Shown: positions 24,351 through 37,130 of the stretch, piece by piece
How positions within the stretch are numbered: position 1 is the first letter of the stretch
How the letters are laid out: each line of letters starts with the position of its first letter
From: Lethocerus indicus
Lineage: Eukaryota; Arthropoda; Insecta; Hemiptera; Belostomatidae
DNA: 64,000 nucleotides
Reading direction: 5' to 3'
Assembly (NCBI GenBank): GCA_019843655.1
Contig: JACDQD010000002.1
Location: forward strand, 12,981,154 to 13,045,153
The notes under the pieces: generated by a model
The model's input: the letters and a program-made list of their open reading frames with translations, nothing else
Database searches by the model: none
What the model was told of the DNA's origin: nothing
Program-made: the position numbers and the translations under genes

Positions 24351-25640
24351 AAAACTTTCTTTAAGTCTTCGGCGGACCCATTATCTCAGTGGTCTGCTTT
24401 GAGGCCTATGCCGCTTCTGCTTGTGTTCCCTGTAAATTAAATATTTTATCCAAAGTAAGAATTACAATTTATTCCATCTACCAGGATTCAAATGTTCAAC
24501 AGCTCGATGCGCAAGAAAGACATACAAACGTTTGGACTACTACTACAATTACGCGTTGATTAGTTTCAATAATACTAATACAGACGTTTGCAACGGTTCG
24601 CAATATTGTTTCAATTTCATATTCGATATGTGTTAGTTGTTATAAATAATCGCTTCAGGCCCTTCAAGTACCAATCAAATCCAAACGACCAATGCTCGCT
24701 TCAATAAGCACAGAGTTCAGTTAAAAAAAGGAACAAGAATCCGGTTCTCTGAATGGAAAACGTGAGTCGGGCACGAAACGTATTGCGCTTGTCATTCGGA
24801 CGGCCATCATTCCCCGATAATGGAACGTTGTTCGACACGTTCTCGCCAAATACGTATTTAAATCAGTACGTCCCAGTACCCTGCCCTTACAGATTGCAGC
24901 AACTATGGTCTTTAAAGTGTTAATGACAAAAAAGACCAATTAAAATATGCTTTCGAAGGGAAATTGCCTCACTCCACCCTCTGAGCCACTGATACATTGA
25001 GGTCGATAGTTCGGCGTATGCGATAGGAATACTGGTGGACGCACTCGATTCAATATCTTCTAGGAAATTGCAGCTCTCTAAATGTTTTCAGGAATGGAAT
25101 ATCGTTCGATCCTAAAGGTAAATCGAAATAGTCCTGGGGTTGTAAGAACCAGTTCTGCACAACTATGCCAGATGTCCATCACTCTCAACATAAGGACATT
25201 CCCTCAAAATCATCCCATATCACGAAGTTAATACGCCCCCAAAAATATAATCAGTGAGCTTCACTCGTTTTGTAAATGAGTAAAATCTGGCCCGCCACCG
25301 AAAAATCGTAATCCGGGTCCAATGCTTTTCATGCTTACATCCACTGTTAGCGGACTTCGACAACAGGTCAAACCAACAGCTAAACACATTTTGCTGACGA
25401 CTTCTGAAATTGTCTTCAATCCTTATCTTTAGCCTACTCTTATTATGAATGGACCTCCTGCCGCTAGTCCTTGAAAGCGGCGGCTGGATTTAGTAGGACC
25501 TTTTCCTCCATTTTCAAATTCATTAAAAGAGAAGATCTCACTAACGCCTGTGTACTATAGTGAAATGTTAATTGTCAGCCGTAGTCGACAGCATACCTCG
25601 ACATATAGACCGAGCGGAAGAAAAATTACAACGGAACTAT
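24351..25640. other. AT-rich non-coding stretch
   Basis: Nothing specific was seen. Confidence 0.5.
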
Positions 25641-26040
25641 TTTAATATTAATGGGAATTCCGCATTTTTTTAGACATTTGACTCGGGTCAACGTAGGGTG
25701 CCGTGCGGGATAATCGAGGCCCGACAATAAGGGGGCGACAATAGTTGAGGGTATTATAAATTGCCAGCGGCCCTGGGAGAGACCCTCGACCGGCAAGTAT
25801 TCCAAAAACTCTTCCCCAGCCAGGGGCCGCCCGCCCTAATGAATTTGGTACCCGTAATAAATTCGGCAGATTAAAACTGGGAACTTCGCATATTAAAGAA
25901 TCGTTCATTTCCCACTCGCCCCCACTTTCCTGAGTACCCCCAACAATTTTTAATCACGCCCGGCCGCCCCCAACCCTCCCCACCAAGATACGATGACACC
26001 GAAGTCGGCCCACGAGCAAGATTTCTATTTAAGAAGGAAG
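25641..26040. other. GC-rich patch with C-rich quadruplex motif
   Basis: It carries TTCCCAC near 25908, which on the other strand is GTGGGAA, the Su(H)/CSL core. AATTTTTAATCACGCCC precedes the C-rich motif at 25959-25981. No gene. Confidence 0.3.
25959..25981 (-). other. G-quadruplex motif on the minus strand
   Basis: On the + strand, C tracts of 3, 5, 3 and 4 are separated by GGCCG, AA and T, so the minus strand meets the G3+N1-7 rule. Confidence 0.7.
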
Positions 26041-27990
26041 TTCGGGAAGAGTTATCCGATAATTGTTACGATAATTCTTCAGCCAGATCTTTCATCTATT
26101 ATTACCAAAGGCATTAATATTTATTCTTTCTCAATCTCAGAATGTGGGCTTACCCACAGGTAAATGTTGAGGGACATTAAATGCGTTGTTTTATTAGTTT
26201 GACGGGTATAAAGTGTTTAATAGCATTTTAATGGTTTCTCTGGCAAATGACGCGTTTGAGACACATATAAAACTCATCAACAGTTCGTACGGGGGACAAT
26301 AACCGGTAAAGTTTCACGACTTAAGTTCCATCCTCAATTCTCGTCCCTTCGCCCGGGACCATACAACTCACCACCTCTTGCTTGAACACTTCCCGAATCA
26401 CAATTATGCGTTCAACCTTACTGATCGTTGTGATATTCAATCCGAAATCTGAGCATATATTATTAGTCATTATTAACCAGTGCGGGTAACAATAAAGGCC
26501 CTTTACTTCACGTAATGCTTAGTGGTTCCATCATCAAGATTTCACTCCGCTTAATTATCAGTACAAGTTACAATTTACGCATATTTGTGTTTTAATATAG
26601 TATTAATTACTGACCCATGAAAAAAGTATTATTTTCTTAATTTATGAGGGTTTATTGAATTAGGTTATCACAAAATAGACTGAATGCAAAGGTTACCGAA
26701 TCCAGATAGTAGAGACCTAGGAGTCAGAAAGTGAAAGGCTCCCTTGCGCCATCGACCGAAATGAACCCGAAATTTAAACTTAAGTCGGGAGCCGAGAAAT
26801 TTTTAAACGGGATATCGACTTTACGTAATCTCTTTATACCGGTGAGATTGGGCCAAGGATAACGAAACAATTTCAGGAGGAGAAAATAGGGTCGTTTCCC
26901 TTATTGCCGGGACTCATTCCAGGAGTCATTCCCCTCCCCTTCATCTATCTGGATGGTCGAGGGGGCACCGCTCCCCCAGGAGGCAGATCTCGGCATCTTC
27001 GGATCTCACCCCGTTCGCGCGTTTACTGTAATTACTTCAAAACTGCATTATGAGCCCCGGTTCAAATAGGGCCCTGCAAACAGTGTATACACACTAGTGG
27101 AGCGGGAGCCGTAGTCTCCCCGCCAGACAGGGGGAACTTTTGTTTAGTCAAAGTCAACAGGGGAACAGTTCTCCCTCGAGTTGTGTATTTGTAAATAGTG
27201 CGGAGCATTGTAAGTTGGCCCTGTGTACAGCCGGCACAACTCCGCACCAACTTGAACGCGGGCCCCCTCCATCGTCATCGCCCACCCCACCACCCTACAC
27301 TGACGGAGGACTACAAATGATTATTTGGCTACACGTTTTCTTACCATTTACGCACACTCATCGCCGGTGTTACAACCGACCTTCAATTGTTACGACATCG
27401 TTTTACGCTAAATGTTTTGTTGATAAATGACTTCGCCATAATTAAATTATTTTGAATTAAATTATGTTACAAGCCGCGAGAATAATAATAATATGTTACC
27501 ACTTCGAGAAAAAGTTCAGGCTTCTAGATAAAAACCCAGCATAGTTACGTTTTTAGGACGTGCCAAACCTACTTTTAAACATACTTATTTCCAAAAATCA
27601 ATCGTATAATTTATTTCCTTTAAGAACCGTTCATAATCTAACAACTGTGAATATTGTTTATGAATAATTAAATCCGAATTTAATTTAGCTTTGAAATATT
27701 GATTTAATTTAATCGGCGAAACCAATAATCATATTCCTCCATTACACTTTTTCCAGCCGGCATATTGCCTTTCATTTTCGTTAAATGGTTTCAAAATGAA
27801 ATTCCTCGACGCCAGGTATTTCAGAAATTAAAACATTATTGGTGACATCGCTGGTCAGGAATTCAGAAATTGGCCGGTCGGAATTCTCAACAGGCTTCAG
27901 GGCCGTCCGGAAAGAAAAAGGTTTTTATATCCACTATAATATTTATAATGTCGTAGTGTCGTAGGGCGTGTTCGATCGGAGAATAAATCT
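26041..27990. other. AT-rich stretch with a GC-rich part (26700-27310)
   Basis: The GC-rich part contains TTACGTAA at 26821-26828. The frames within it (62 to 96 codons) are dominated by Pro/Ser/Thr and are not recognisable. The rest is AT-rich and shows nothing specific. Confidence 0.4.
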
Positions 27991-28290
27991 CTTACAGATC
28001 CATTTCGGACATAAGCTGCTTATCGTTTTGCGCCGTGGCCTGGAATGGTGGAGGGGCGGAGACTCTTAACGCGTGGTTACTTACTTTTCTTGTCTCCTCC
28101 CATCGGATTACTTTCAATCTGTTGAGATATTTCAGAGTGGGGAGGGGTGGGGGTCGAAAACGCATAGTAATAAACGCCCGGGGGAAGATACGTGCGGATG
28201 AAAGTTTGGGCAAACTTATGAGGGGACCCCGCAGCGGCCGGCCACGTGGGGACCTCACCCCGCACCCCTCTCTAACCGACCCCATTTAAT
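27991..28290. other. GC-rich patch with CCACGTGG palindrome
   Basis: Perfect 8-bp E-box palindrome CCACGTGG at 28242-28249. A 7-bp inverted repeat AAGTTTG-GG-CAAACTT lies at 28202-28217. Three overlapping short frames on both strands are composition effects. Confidence 0.35.
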
Positions 28291-29480
28291 TGTCTTCACA
28301 AACTCGATGAGCCGACTCGATATTATTACCCTATTATTATCTTGGATTAACCTTATTATATTTGTTATCGTTGTAATGATCAGAAGAACGTTGTAATCTC
28401 AAGAGAAGACCAGACGTGCAATAGTGAATGAGCCCCCCTTACTTTAACTGTACTCTACATTACTGCACAACAAATAGATACCAAATGGTATAATGTTACC
28501 ACATGGTAACACTTTATAAAACCAAAGAATGATAATTAAAGTGACAATCGTAAACAAAGTAAATAGGAGATTCCGTAGATAAACGTATTCGGTTCGAAGA
28601 TTTCAATCAATATCTACTGCTTTTCAATCGACTAAATTCCGGTTAATAACCAGCCCGAAGGGAGCAGAAAATAAATTTAGCCAACGTTCGGCCGAACGCT
28701 GATGGCTAACTTTTTACCCAGCCGGCCAAAAAACGCCCGCCCCAACGGTGAAAACACTTCAAATGATAAACAAACAACTCGTTTACTTTAAATAAACGGA
28801 CCCCGATGGAAAATTAGTCGCTATTTGCATTTAATACCGGCGTTTGCGGAGAAAAACGTACAATTCACGGTTGACAGAGTCGAACAAATGAGACAAGTAT
28901 TGCGGGCCGGTTAGTCGCGTAATTAACTGATGTACGTAAACAGGTACAATCGACGTCTTTGTAACGTTATGATGGTTTACACACAATGTTCATTTATATT
29001 CAATAACGCACATACTGCACTTATCATCAGAATTAAACGGTGTGACAAAGGAGTTAACTTAAGATTTCAGTGTTAAACTAAGGCACTACGATTGACGTAG
29101 GCTAATGTACAGATTTTTTCGTCAAAAACTCGGTGTTGATGAAGTTAATTCATTATTTTATATCGTGAAGCGGTTGAACACATCTACATACGGTATCAAA
29201 ATACCTTCAAGGCACGATATACATTATCATCGTGTTGGTACGTCTCCTAAATAATGGTTCTCGCTATAAATTTAGAGACCACTAACGGATATACCGCCCG
29301 TTTAGTATGCGCGCTACTGCGAAAGGCCAACGTTTTGAATTAAAAAAAAAATATCTTCGATACTGAATTCCGGGATGTTCAAAACCGATGAATACCGTAT
29401 AAATTCGCTAGACTTAAATCCAGAACATTTCAGAATAACGGCACGAATACGTAATGTAACGATAATAGGGGCAGTACTCC
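28291..29480. other. AT-rich non-coding stretch
   Basis: A POU octamer ATTTGCAT (28823-28830) lies between AAATTAG and TTTAATA. No gene was seen. Confidence 0.5.
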
Positions 29481-29780
29481 AAATATTATTGAAATACTGT
29501 CGAGTTGCGGTCTGCCGGGGAAAAAAAATTGGATTATTGTTTGTGGAGGGGCCGGCGCGGGGTTTTGAGGGGGGATGGGACTGCACATTCTGTTTCGGGT
29601 AATTTAATCGATTTAAAGTCAATTCCATGCCAATACGGCCGGACGGTGGAAGGGGCGGGGGGGGCGATGAATAAACATTGTAGGGAAATATTGCAAAAAT
29701 AGCCGGCTCTCCCGCGCCGGAGACGAAACGCCGCCTCCCGATATATATTAAAGTCAACACGTGATACATAATTCAGAAAG
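29481..29780. other. GC-rich patch with G4 motif, candidate enhancer
   Basis: GGATTATTGTTTG (29531-29543) overlaps a K50 homeodomain site with a SOX/Fox-like ATTGTTTG. The G4 motif follows 6 bp downstream, then TAATTTAATCG, AATAAACATTGT (Fox plus SOX-like), a G8 run (29657-29664) and CACGTG (29758-29763). The 151-codon - strand frame (29769 down to 29314, ATG) has no recognisable domain and is taken as chance. Confidence 0.35.
29548..29579 (+). other. G-quadruplex motif
   Basis: G tracts of 4, 4, 6 and 3 are separated by loops of 7, 6 and 2 nt. Confidence 0.65.
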
Positions 29781-30170
29781 GGCGGCGGTCGGGCGCCCGC
29801 AGTTAAAAATATACATTTATAAAATGGAATGTAATTGTCCTCGGTGCCGGTTTTATGCAGTGCGGTATATAACGACGAATATCTCGGGCTATTTTTTTGT
29901 TTGCGATTTATGCCTAGCCTATGCGTCGTTTAATAAAAGGTCTTTTGATTGGTCTTGTACTAACGGACAAGAATTTAATATATTTTTTTTAAATCCGGTG
30001 CGTCGGAATTACTTAAAAAACTAATTGAACGAATATTTTCCGTATTCAACTAACGAATTGAATATTTTCCGACCTTTTTAATAGAAAAAAACCGATTTGC
30101 AATTCAGAAAAATTTCGGAAGTTCTGGGACCAGGACCCCCGGTTATTAAGACTTTTCAAATGGAAGCTTT
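29781..30170. other. AT-rich non-coding stretch
   Basis: An 87-codon frame starting at the ATA/ATG region near 29761 contains C-x-C-x2-C and, about 20 residues on, C-x2-C. The spacing is only loosely zinc-ribbon-like and I do not call a gene. Confidence 0.4.
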
Positions 30171-30510
30171 CAAATTATGGACCGTGCAACAAACGAGCGG
30201 CCGGTCTGCGGGCCGAAGTGATTAGATCTCGTCTTCCGAATGATTAGGCCCAATTAAGGTAATTGAGTTAAACAAGGGGTTTGGACGGGGAGTCCTAAAT
30301 GGAAGTGATTTGGCGCCGGGTGGCCGGAACAAGGGACTCTGGGCCTAGGCAGATTCATATTTCATCACAGCCCTCAGCGCGTGATGAAAACCAGCTCAGC
30401 GCTCTCCGGTTACTCGAAAGAATACCGAACAATGCCACGACGAACTATTTGCGAGAATCCAATCGGCCAGAGTTCGGTAGCCGCCAATTTGAGAATTTCT
30501 GAGAGACCGG
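30171..30510. promoter_or_regulatory. Candidate enhancer: homeodomain-site cluster in a GC-rich patch
   Basis: TGATTAG occurs at 30219-30225 and 30241-30247, CAATTAAG at 30251-30258, GTAATTGAG at 30259-30267 and TTAAACAAGG (Fox-like) at 30268-30277. That is four ATTA/TAAT cores within 50 bp inside otherwise GC-rich sequence. Homotypic clusters of this kind are typical of homeodomain-regulated enhancers. No conservation data are available. Confidence 0.35.
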
Positions 30511-32785
30511 CTGATGGAGTTGTGAGGAACGAAGAAGGATTTCATGTTTTCCAGCATTCCAAGTATTTTTTCTTTCTTCTGAATTAAACCCAGTTACCAT
30601 AAATATCATAGACAGAGAATGGCAAAGAATTAGAGTATTAAATGTTCTATTGATAATGAATTTCGAATCGCCGCATGAAAATTCAAATTTGTTATTCGCA
30701 TTAAAAATTATTTTGTAATTTATCCACACGCCATGTGCAAAGTAATCAGAAAATCGCATCAGAATAAATTCTGCCCGTCTAATAAATATGTATGAAAATT
30801 AAAGGATATTGGGGGTATGTATATTATGGAAATATTATTCTGGATATTACGGAATTTAATTTTACTTTTAAAAGGAGCGAGTTCAGTGTTATCTACTTGC
30901 TAATGGTACCACACCTATACCGTGGAGCACTCTGTTATCCATCTCCATCTATTTGACTCTTTACATTTCGTCATTGGGTCAGTACTACTTAGATATATGT
31001 GAGGGCCTAAATATTTTTAATCTCTTAATATTTATTAATCCATATAATTATTTATTACTTTGAACGCGAACTAATGTAATGCCTCATTCGGGAAGCCCTT
31101 AACTGAAAATGCCGCCTGGTCGGGGTCCCGGAGTGTGGGCCGCATTGTTACCCCTCGCGGAACGGTGCAATAAAAGGCCTGCAAGTGCAGTTTCACGGAA
31201 TCGATCCACAGGATCTTGGAAGGCAATTTTCTGACTCGACCTTTTATGACGGCCTTTTAGGTGGCCATTTTCGTTTATAATGCAATATTCTTGGGAAGTT
31301 ATTAAATTATATATATTCCGTCAGTTTATCACAGGCGGTGTGCAGCAAAGTACAAATATTAAATGTAAATTGTATTGGATATCCGAACATTTAGTTTATA
31401 ATTATTTTAAATCTAAGTCTATAATTTGTTCGTATTTATTATTCGGTCGTTAAAGAACTATTAATCGTTAAATTTAAAGAATTTAAAAAACAGAAATTAA
31501 AGCTCCAACTAATACTGCTTACTAACGGCAATGTAAAATGAACCAGAGGAAAATGGGCAAACGGAGATTGAAAGGTGGCGTCCACCTGTGCGAGTGCATG
31601 TATTGGCGTCCCCTCAGTGAGACATTTTCGATCAAATTCAAATCAGAAAACATACAAAATATCGTATTGAGCCCAGTGGAAAGATAAAGCCCCTATTAAA
31701 CTTAAAACTAATAGCGACCATTATCTTAATGTTACATGAAATCGACAAGTTATAATAATTACCAGGACGAATAAAGGCACGTATGAATAAAACAGCCCAC
31801 CAATAATAACAGGTTTATACACCGACTGTCAAAAAGGGTTTGCATATACATAAATCATTAAAAAAATCTAAAATTCAAATATACGTCAATAAGAATCTTC
31901 GATTTGGCGTGTGCCTCTCGTGGTGTGAATTCATACATTATTAGTGGCTGAGGGTGATGGGACGAGGGTGAGGTCTACAACCGCTGACACGAGGCTTCCT
32001 TCCACGAATATTATACCCTCGTCTTCTACCGTGGACCTCAGCCCCCGCTACGTGATGTTGGCGCGAAGGGGCGGACGGCGAGGGCGGGGGCCGGGGTTAA
32101 ACCGGCAAATCTTCCCCCGTCTCCCTTTTCTGACATACGAACTCGACAATTACATTTCCCAAAGATGATACCTGTCATCTCGGGGAATCTTGGAGAAAAG
32201 GGAATAGATTTAAACACGGTAAAACAATACAGATGCCGTTTTTGGATATACGAATATATACGTATGTAATTATATAATAAGCATAAGAGAAAACATTTAT
32301 ATAGAGTAAATCGATTTCCGTAATGCAGCCAAAATTGGTGGTAGGTTCAATTTTCATCGAATATCTCTGAACTCTGAATCTATGACCACATTAAGCAATA
32401 AGAGTTTCATTTTTAAGCATTAGTGTCAACATGTTAAAATGTGCAAATATTAAATATAATATTTTGTTGAATTCGGGGTATTGTTATCGATTGTCTTTTT
32501 TATCACAAACTATATCTTTTTAGCAATCAGAAATGGAGAATATAGATGTGCATAACCATATTACTCGATATAAAGGTATACAAACATTATAAGCATTCTA
32601 TTGTTAATAATGAATGTTATCCATGAGTCAGGGTTTTCTCTTACTGGTAGCAGCTTGTAAAATAAATTAAAATTACTAATAAATTCCCAATGCTAATGGA
32701 AAATCTCTGACAGGAATTTATTTATTTAAAAATGGAATTCAAGAAGAAAACGATGTTTGCTAAAGGCGTTTATTTAGTATGTGGG
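30511..32785. other. AT-rich non-coding stretch with a GC-rich part (31940-32150)
   Basis: No gene is seen. The GC-rich part is unremarkable and includes a GGGCGG-like G-rich segment near 32060-32095. Confidence 0.45.
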
Positions 32786-33170
32786 CTATCCATGAATGGG
32801 CCGGCCGGCTACGGCGTAGTATCGCGTGTCGCGGGCCCCTTTCAATTTTCAGCTCCTCCGATACATATTTCACCTTGGCCGGGTACACCATTTACATAAA
32901 TAAATCCACTCGGGTAACCCAATATTGTGGCTTTTAATTATATTTCAAACCCACTGGTATGAGCCGATGGTTTTATTGCATGCCACTTCTTAATTGGCGG
33001 TCCAATAATTATAACCAAAAATTCGAAGGGGGAAAACCATTAAGGGGCCTATGAGTTACTACCTTTTGAAATTGCGACAAATTAAAGAACGCACACGGTC
33101 CCATGATTAATGAATGGCGGCCAGCTGCCAATAATAACAAACATTACAAGCGAATAGGCGAAAATTATTT
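32786..33170. promoter_or_regulatory. Candidate enhancer: Exd/Hox-like, homeodomain, E-box and YY1 words
   Basis: The patch contains TTTAATTATATT, TTTTATTG, CTTAATTGG, AATAATTATAACC, TGATTAAT (33104-33111, PBC-Hox consensus), ATGGCGGC (33114-33121, reverse of GCCGCCAT), CCAGCTGC (33121-33128, reverse GCAGCTGG, the proneural bHLH E-box) and AATAATAACAAAC. The last four lie within 40 bp and the YY1-type and E-box words share a base. This is the richest motif grouping seen. Function is inferred. Confidence 0.4.
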
Positions 33171-36110
33171 TTCCCTTCATTTTTTCAATTATTTCCTCTT
33201 TTGTTAAAATTATAAATATGGTCCCTCGTTTGGTTATTTTTGTGATATATTTTTACTGGAAATCATTACGAGTTTGATTTAAAATATTTAAAAAAAAAGG
33301 AGGATAAGAAAAACCAAGCAGAAAATTAAGACATGGCCAGTCTCTAAGTTAATTAAGTGAATAACAAAGAAACAGAAGAATTTAATATATTCGGGGCATT
33401 CAATAATAATCGTTGGAACTAAAAATAACTCTTAATTATGGAGTTTTTATTACTCCATATTAAATTGTTCAGCTAACAGAGGACGTTTTTTGATATTATT
33501 CAATAAATTTCAATCTGTTATTAGCGAAGAAATTATTATTGAAAATTCAAATGTTCACAAAGGTAAACAAATAAAAGGGGAACAGAATTCTGATTCCTCT
33601 ATGCCTTAATTCATATACCCTTAACAGAGATCTATGATGCTTTAGACTCAACCATAGGCCTAGAGTGAACTAAGTAAGTATAGTGATGTTATATTCAGAG
33701 CTCAAGTTTTCAGCGAGTAATTAAGACCCAGGTATTTTTAATGTCGATTACCACTCACAGTGTGGCACTGAAAAGCCTTATCTAAGCTAGTTACATGCGG
33801 AAATCCTGCCCCGGGGAATGGACCCAGCTTTCCCCTTAACTACCCTTGAGCAAAAAACTAATAAATTTTAAATCAGGCGAAATCAAGACATTTAATTAAA
33901 AAATCCTCTCTAAAATGAAGCACAGTCCCTGACCGCATTTTAAATTATGTATTTACATTAGACTGAAATACTATCAAAAAGTGTTCACTGGATTCACGGA
34001 GCGTACTTTCTGAGGATGAATAATGATCATTTATTGGTACTGGGATAAACTCAGTGAAATTACCATTATTATTTCTCTACTCTCTATTTTAATGAAGTAC
34101 ACATGACATTAATCAATTTAATCGCAAATATTATGGTTTATCACATGATCGTTATGATATATGACACGGTGAACATTTAACATCCGTTCATTTAGCAATT
34201 AGAATTCATCATTCGGGCCACGGTGATCCGTCGATCGACAAGTTTAGTTACGCACCGTTAGGACCGAAATAGGAGAGTTTTCAAGAATGCGAAAAACGCC
34301 GACGTTTTCAAGTTCATAAATAACGCGAGATTTCAAAAAGTGTCGGACCCAGATAATTACTTTCTGTTTTGTACTTGCGGCAAATTTTGTTCAAATTAGC
34401 TTGAATGTTAAAAAGTCATTAGGAGTCAACAGCTCAGAAACAGCGGCCCGGGCTGGGCGGCCGGCTCTCGCTCTCAAAACTTCAAACCGACATTAAGAGC
34501 ACGCTCGTGCGCGCTAATATCTGGACCGCCCCCTCAATCATCGATACAGCCGTTTAACCTCAACTATTCGCAATTAAGAGCCGAACAAAACTGTTTTTAT
34601 AGGCGACGTGTCAAAATGAGTTGATGACTTTTTTGCAGAACGAATTTAAATGAACAGAACCAGCGATATAACGCGTGAAAAGTTTCATTTGATTAATTAA
34701 AAAAGAAGTGCAAATACGCCTATACAACCAAGGGAAGAATATGTTACAACAGCTTTATTTCCTAGGTTTCAATAACATATAACAAATACGAAAATAATAC
34801 CACTTGTTATATTATTGTAACATTGTATACAATAGTATTTCATTCATATGACGTCGTCAAATACGAATTGTACAGTGGAATTTTCAACGATTTTAAATAC
34901 AAGTCCAGCTTGTGAGGTTCTACTAGAGCTCTTGTTCAGTGCAAAGGGGAAGAGAAATATACGACTTCAGAAATTTGGTTCTGGAATTTTCAACCGATGA
35001 AAAATCCAGGAATAAGTCGGCCGGAAGTGGGGTCGTAAATAAATATTATACGGCATGAGCGACCGAGTGGGGCCCTCTCCAGCTCAAATGTTTAAAATTC
35101 CTCTTTGCCAGAATAGGATTTACAAGAACAATCACTCCTGGTTACCACAAATTGAGGAACGCCCAAACAGACCTCCCTTTGTCTTCCACAGCCCTTCCTC
35201 ACTGCTTCCCAAACAACTTTATTATTCATTAAATAAGCTCGCATAGTACACTTATAGACTTAGAACAAATCTAATCTTCAAGTCTTTTAAAGGACGATTT
35301 AATACGTTTAATAATTAAATACCGTATATGCAATGGACAATCTATTAATTCTTCTTACTGTCAGGGTTCGTAACATCATTACTGGTGTGATCCCATCACA
35401 CTGTTCACTGTAATAAGGTTTATACCTTATATATTTTGCGGTTTCGTAAGAATGTTCCGTTCCTCGAAAAAGCGCCAGCGTCTGTTTCGTTTATTGCCCG
35501 GTAAGCTTCGGGAAAACAGCCGCTTCCCGCTTCCTTTTCCTGACGTGTGTCAGTTACGCAAATGTGGTTTTTCATTTACGTCATTCATTTGTGACATTGT
35601 TACATATATCAATATTCCTACAGTTCGTATTATGTCGTGTTCTATTCCTTCACTGTCTGAGGGTATATACTCCAGGAAAATTTCATATCCCCCCCCCCAC
35701 TACCACACTCAGGAGCCGGTAACTTGGCTTAGATTATTTCTTTGATGTACTGAACATTTTACAGTTTAAATAGTGCTACAAGTTGTCTTCTATTTCGTTT
35801 TCCGGTTAGGTTCAAGTGAACTGAAATATATTATTTATCTAAACAATTGTATATAAATATTTCTATACTCCTTTATTAAAAGGTTTAAAATTATGAACAA
35901 ATAATACCCACATTTGGGACAGATACAATCCTGTAATTAATGATATTAAAACCTGCGTTTGTCGACAGTAGCATACCGCAAAGAACAAATGCGCTGAGTA
36001 AGGCTAATGAGAAATATTTGTTACAGACATCCAGTGAGAGTTATTTTAATGCAATAACTTAAATCAAGTTCAACAAGTTATAAACTCAGAAGTTATATAA
36101 CTAGTTACAA
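33171..36110. other. AT-rich non-coding stretch with a GC-rich part (34430-34570)
   Basis: No gene is seen. A small inverted repeat TATGGAGT/ACTCCATA lies around 33436-33460. The GC-rich part has CAATCATCGATAC and GCAATTAAGAGC. A C10 run lies at 35689-35698. Confidence 0.45.
35689..35698 (+). repeat. C10 homopolymer
   Basis: Ten C in AT-rich surroundings. Confidence 0.9.
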
Positions 36111-37130
36111 AGTAATATCCGAGCCCGCCCTTTCCGTCCTTACAAATTTCCAAGTAGTTGTGAAATGGGCTACACGACGGTAGCTACAGCCCGGGGGGAT
36201 CTCGAATTAATTGCTTAATAGGTTGTTCTCCAATCTGAAACCACAGATCGAACATATACAAACAAATTTTGCCGCCTTTTAGTTTGCGCACCAGCTATTT
36301 GATATGTTACTTCATGAAGAGCGGTGTGATACCACTAGGAGAAAATTACCGCTAGACCTAATTCGTTACCTCGGTTAATGACACTAATAGCACAAGGTAT
36401 CTGCACTAGTTTTTGCAGTATGACCTTTCCTTAATGGCTAAATTCAACTAAATATCAGGATAATGTTAAACACCTTGAGGTTGAAAAAGACGAAAGGTTC
36501 AGCCTTCCTTCTTTACACAATTTATATGATAAAATCGTTGAAATATTCGCTTTTGTCCAATATTGGGACTGAAAATAATTTACTGACTGGTTAATAATAA
36601 GACAGAAAAATTAAAAACGTTTCATAAACGAAAAAATAAATTAAATATATAAATATGATTCTTCTTTGAATATTTGAACATATTGCTTTCGTAGATAGAG
36701 GGGAAATAAGTCAAATATTTTTGACCTGAGAGGATTGTAGGATCTGTTACGAAGGTCACATGTCATAAATAGATTTTAAATTGTGCCGATGGTTAGATTA
36801 TATCACTTTCCAGTAACTAGAGCCTTCATTAGAAAAATTAGGTGAAAATAAAGGATACAATTTGCCAAATCTAGAAGCTGTATTTGTACCGAGGACCGAT
36901 GCATAATTAGTGAAAGCGATTCTGTGAAACGGCGGCGGGCGATTTGTCAGAGGTATCCGTAGGTTGGGCCAGCAATTAATAACTGGGACAGGGGCGGCCT
37001 CCCCAATGCTAATTCTGAAATTAACTCGGAGCAGTGCCCCAATCCGTCGGGGGATTAGAAGCGGAAGAGACACAGACATACCGCCAAGAGAACTCCACGC
37101 CAACACCATTTGATTGGACCGAATTCATTT
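36111..37130. other. Mixed stretch with homeodomain-like words
   Basis: GC-richer parts at 36111-36215 and 36890-37110. The second holds GCATAATTAGTG, GCAATTAATAAC and GCTAATTCTGAAATTAAC within about 130 bp, a possible homeodomain-responsive element. The 103-codon - frame here is not recognisable. Confidence 0.35.

Noticed and set aside
25093..25115. tRNA B-box-like GTTCGATCC
   Set aside because: Fits the B-box consensus, but no T-arm pairing, no A-box and no acceptor stem. Similar isolated matches at 12329, 13276 and on the reverse strand near 2155 fail in the same way.
29314..29769. - strand ATG frame of 151 codons
   Set aside because: No recognisable domain. Its 5' half reads the complement of G tracts as a Pro-rich stretch.
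29761..30024. 87-codon frame with C-x-C-x2-C and C-x2-C
   Set aside because: The spacing does not match a zinc-ribbon or zinc-finger family I know, the remaining sequence is AT-driven Ile/Tyr/Asn, and the frame is short.
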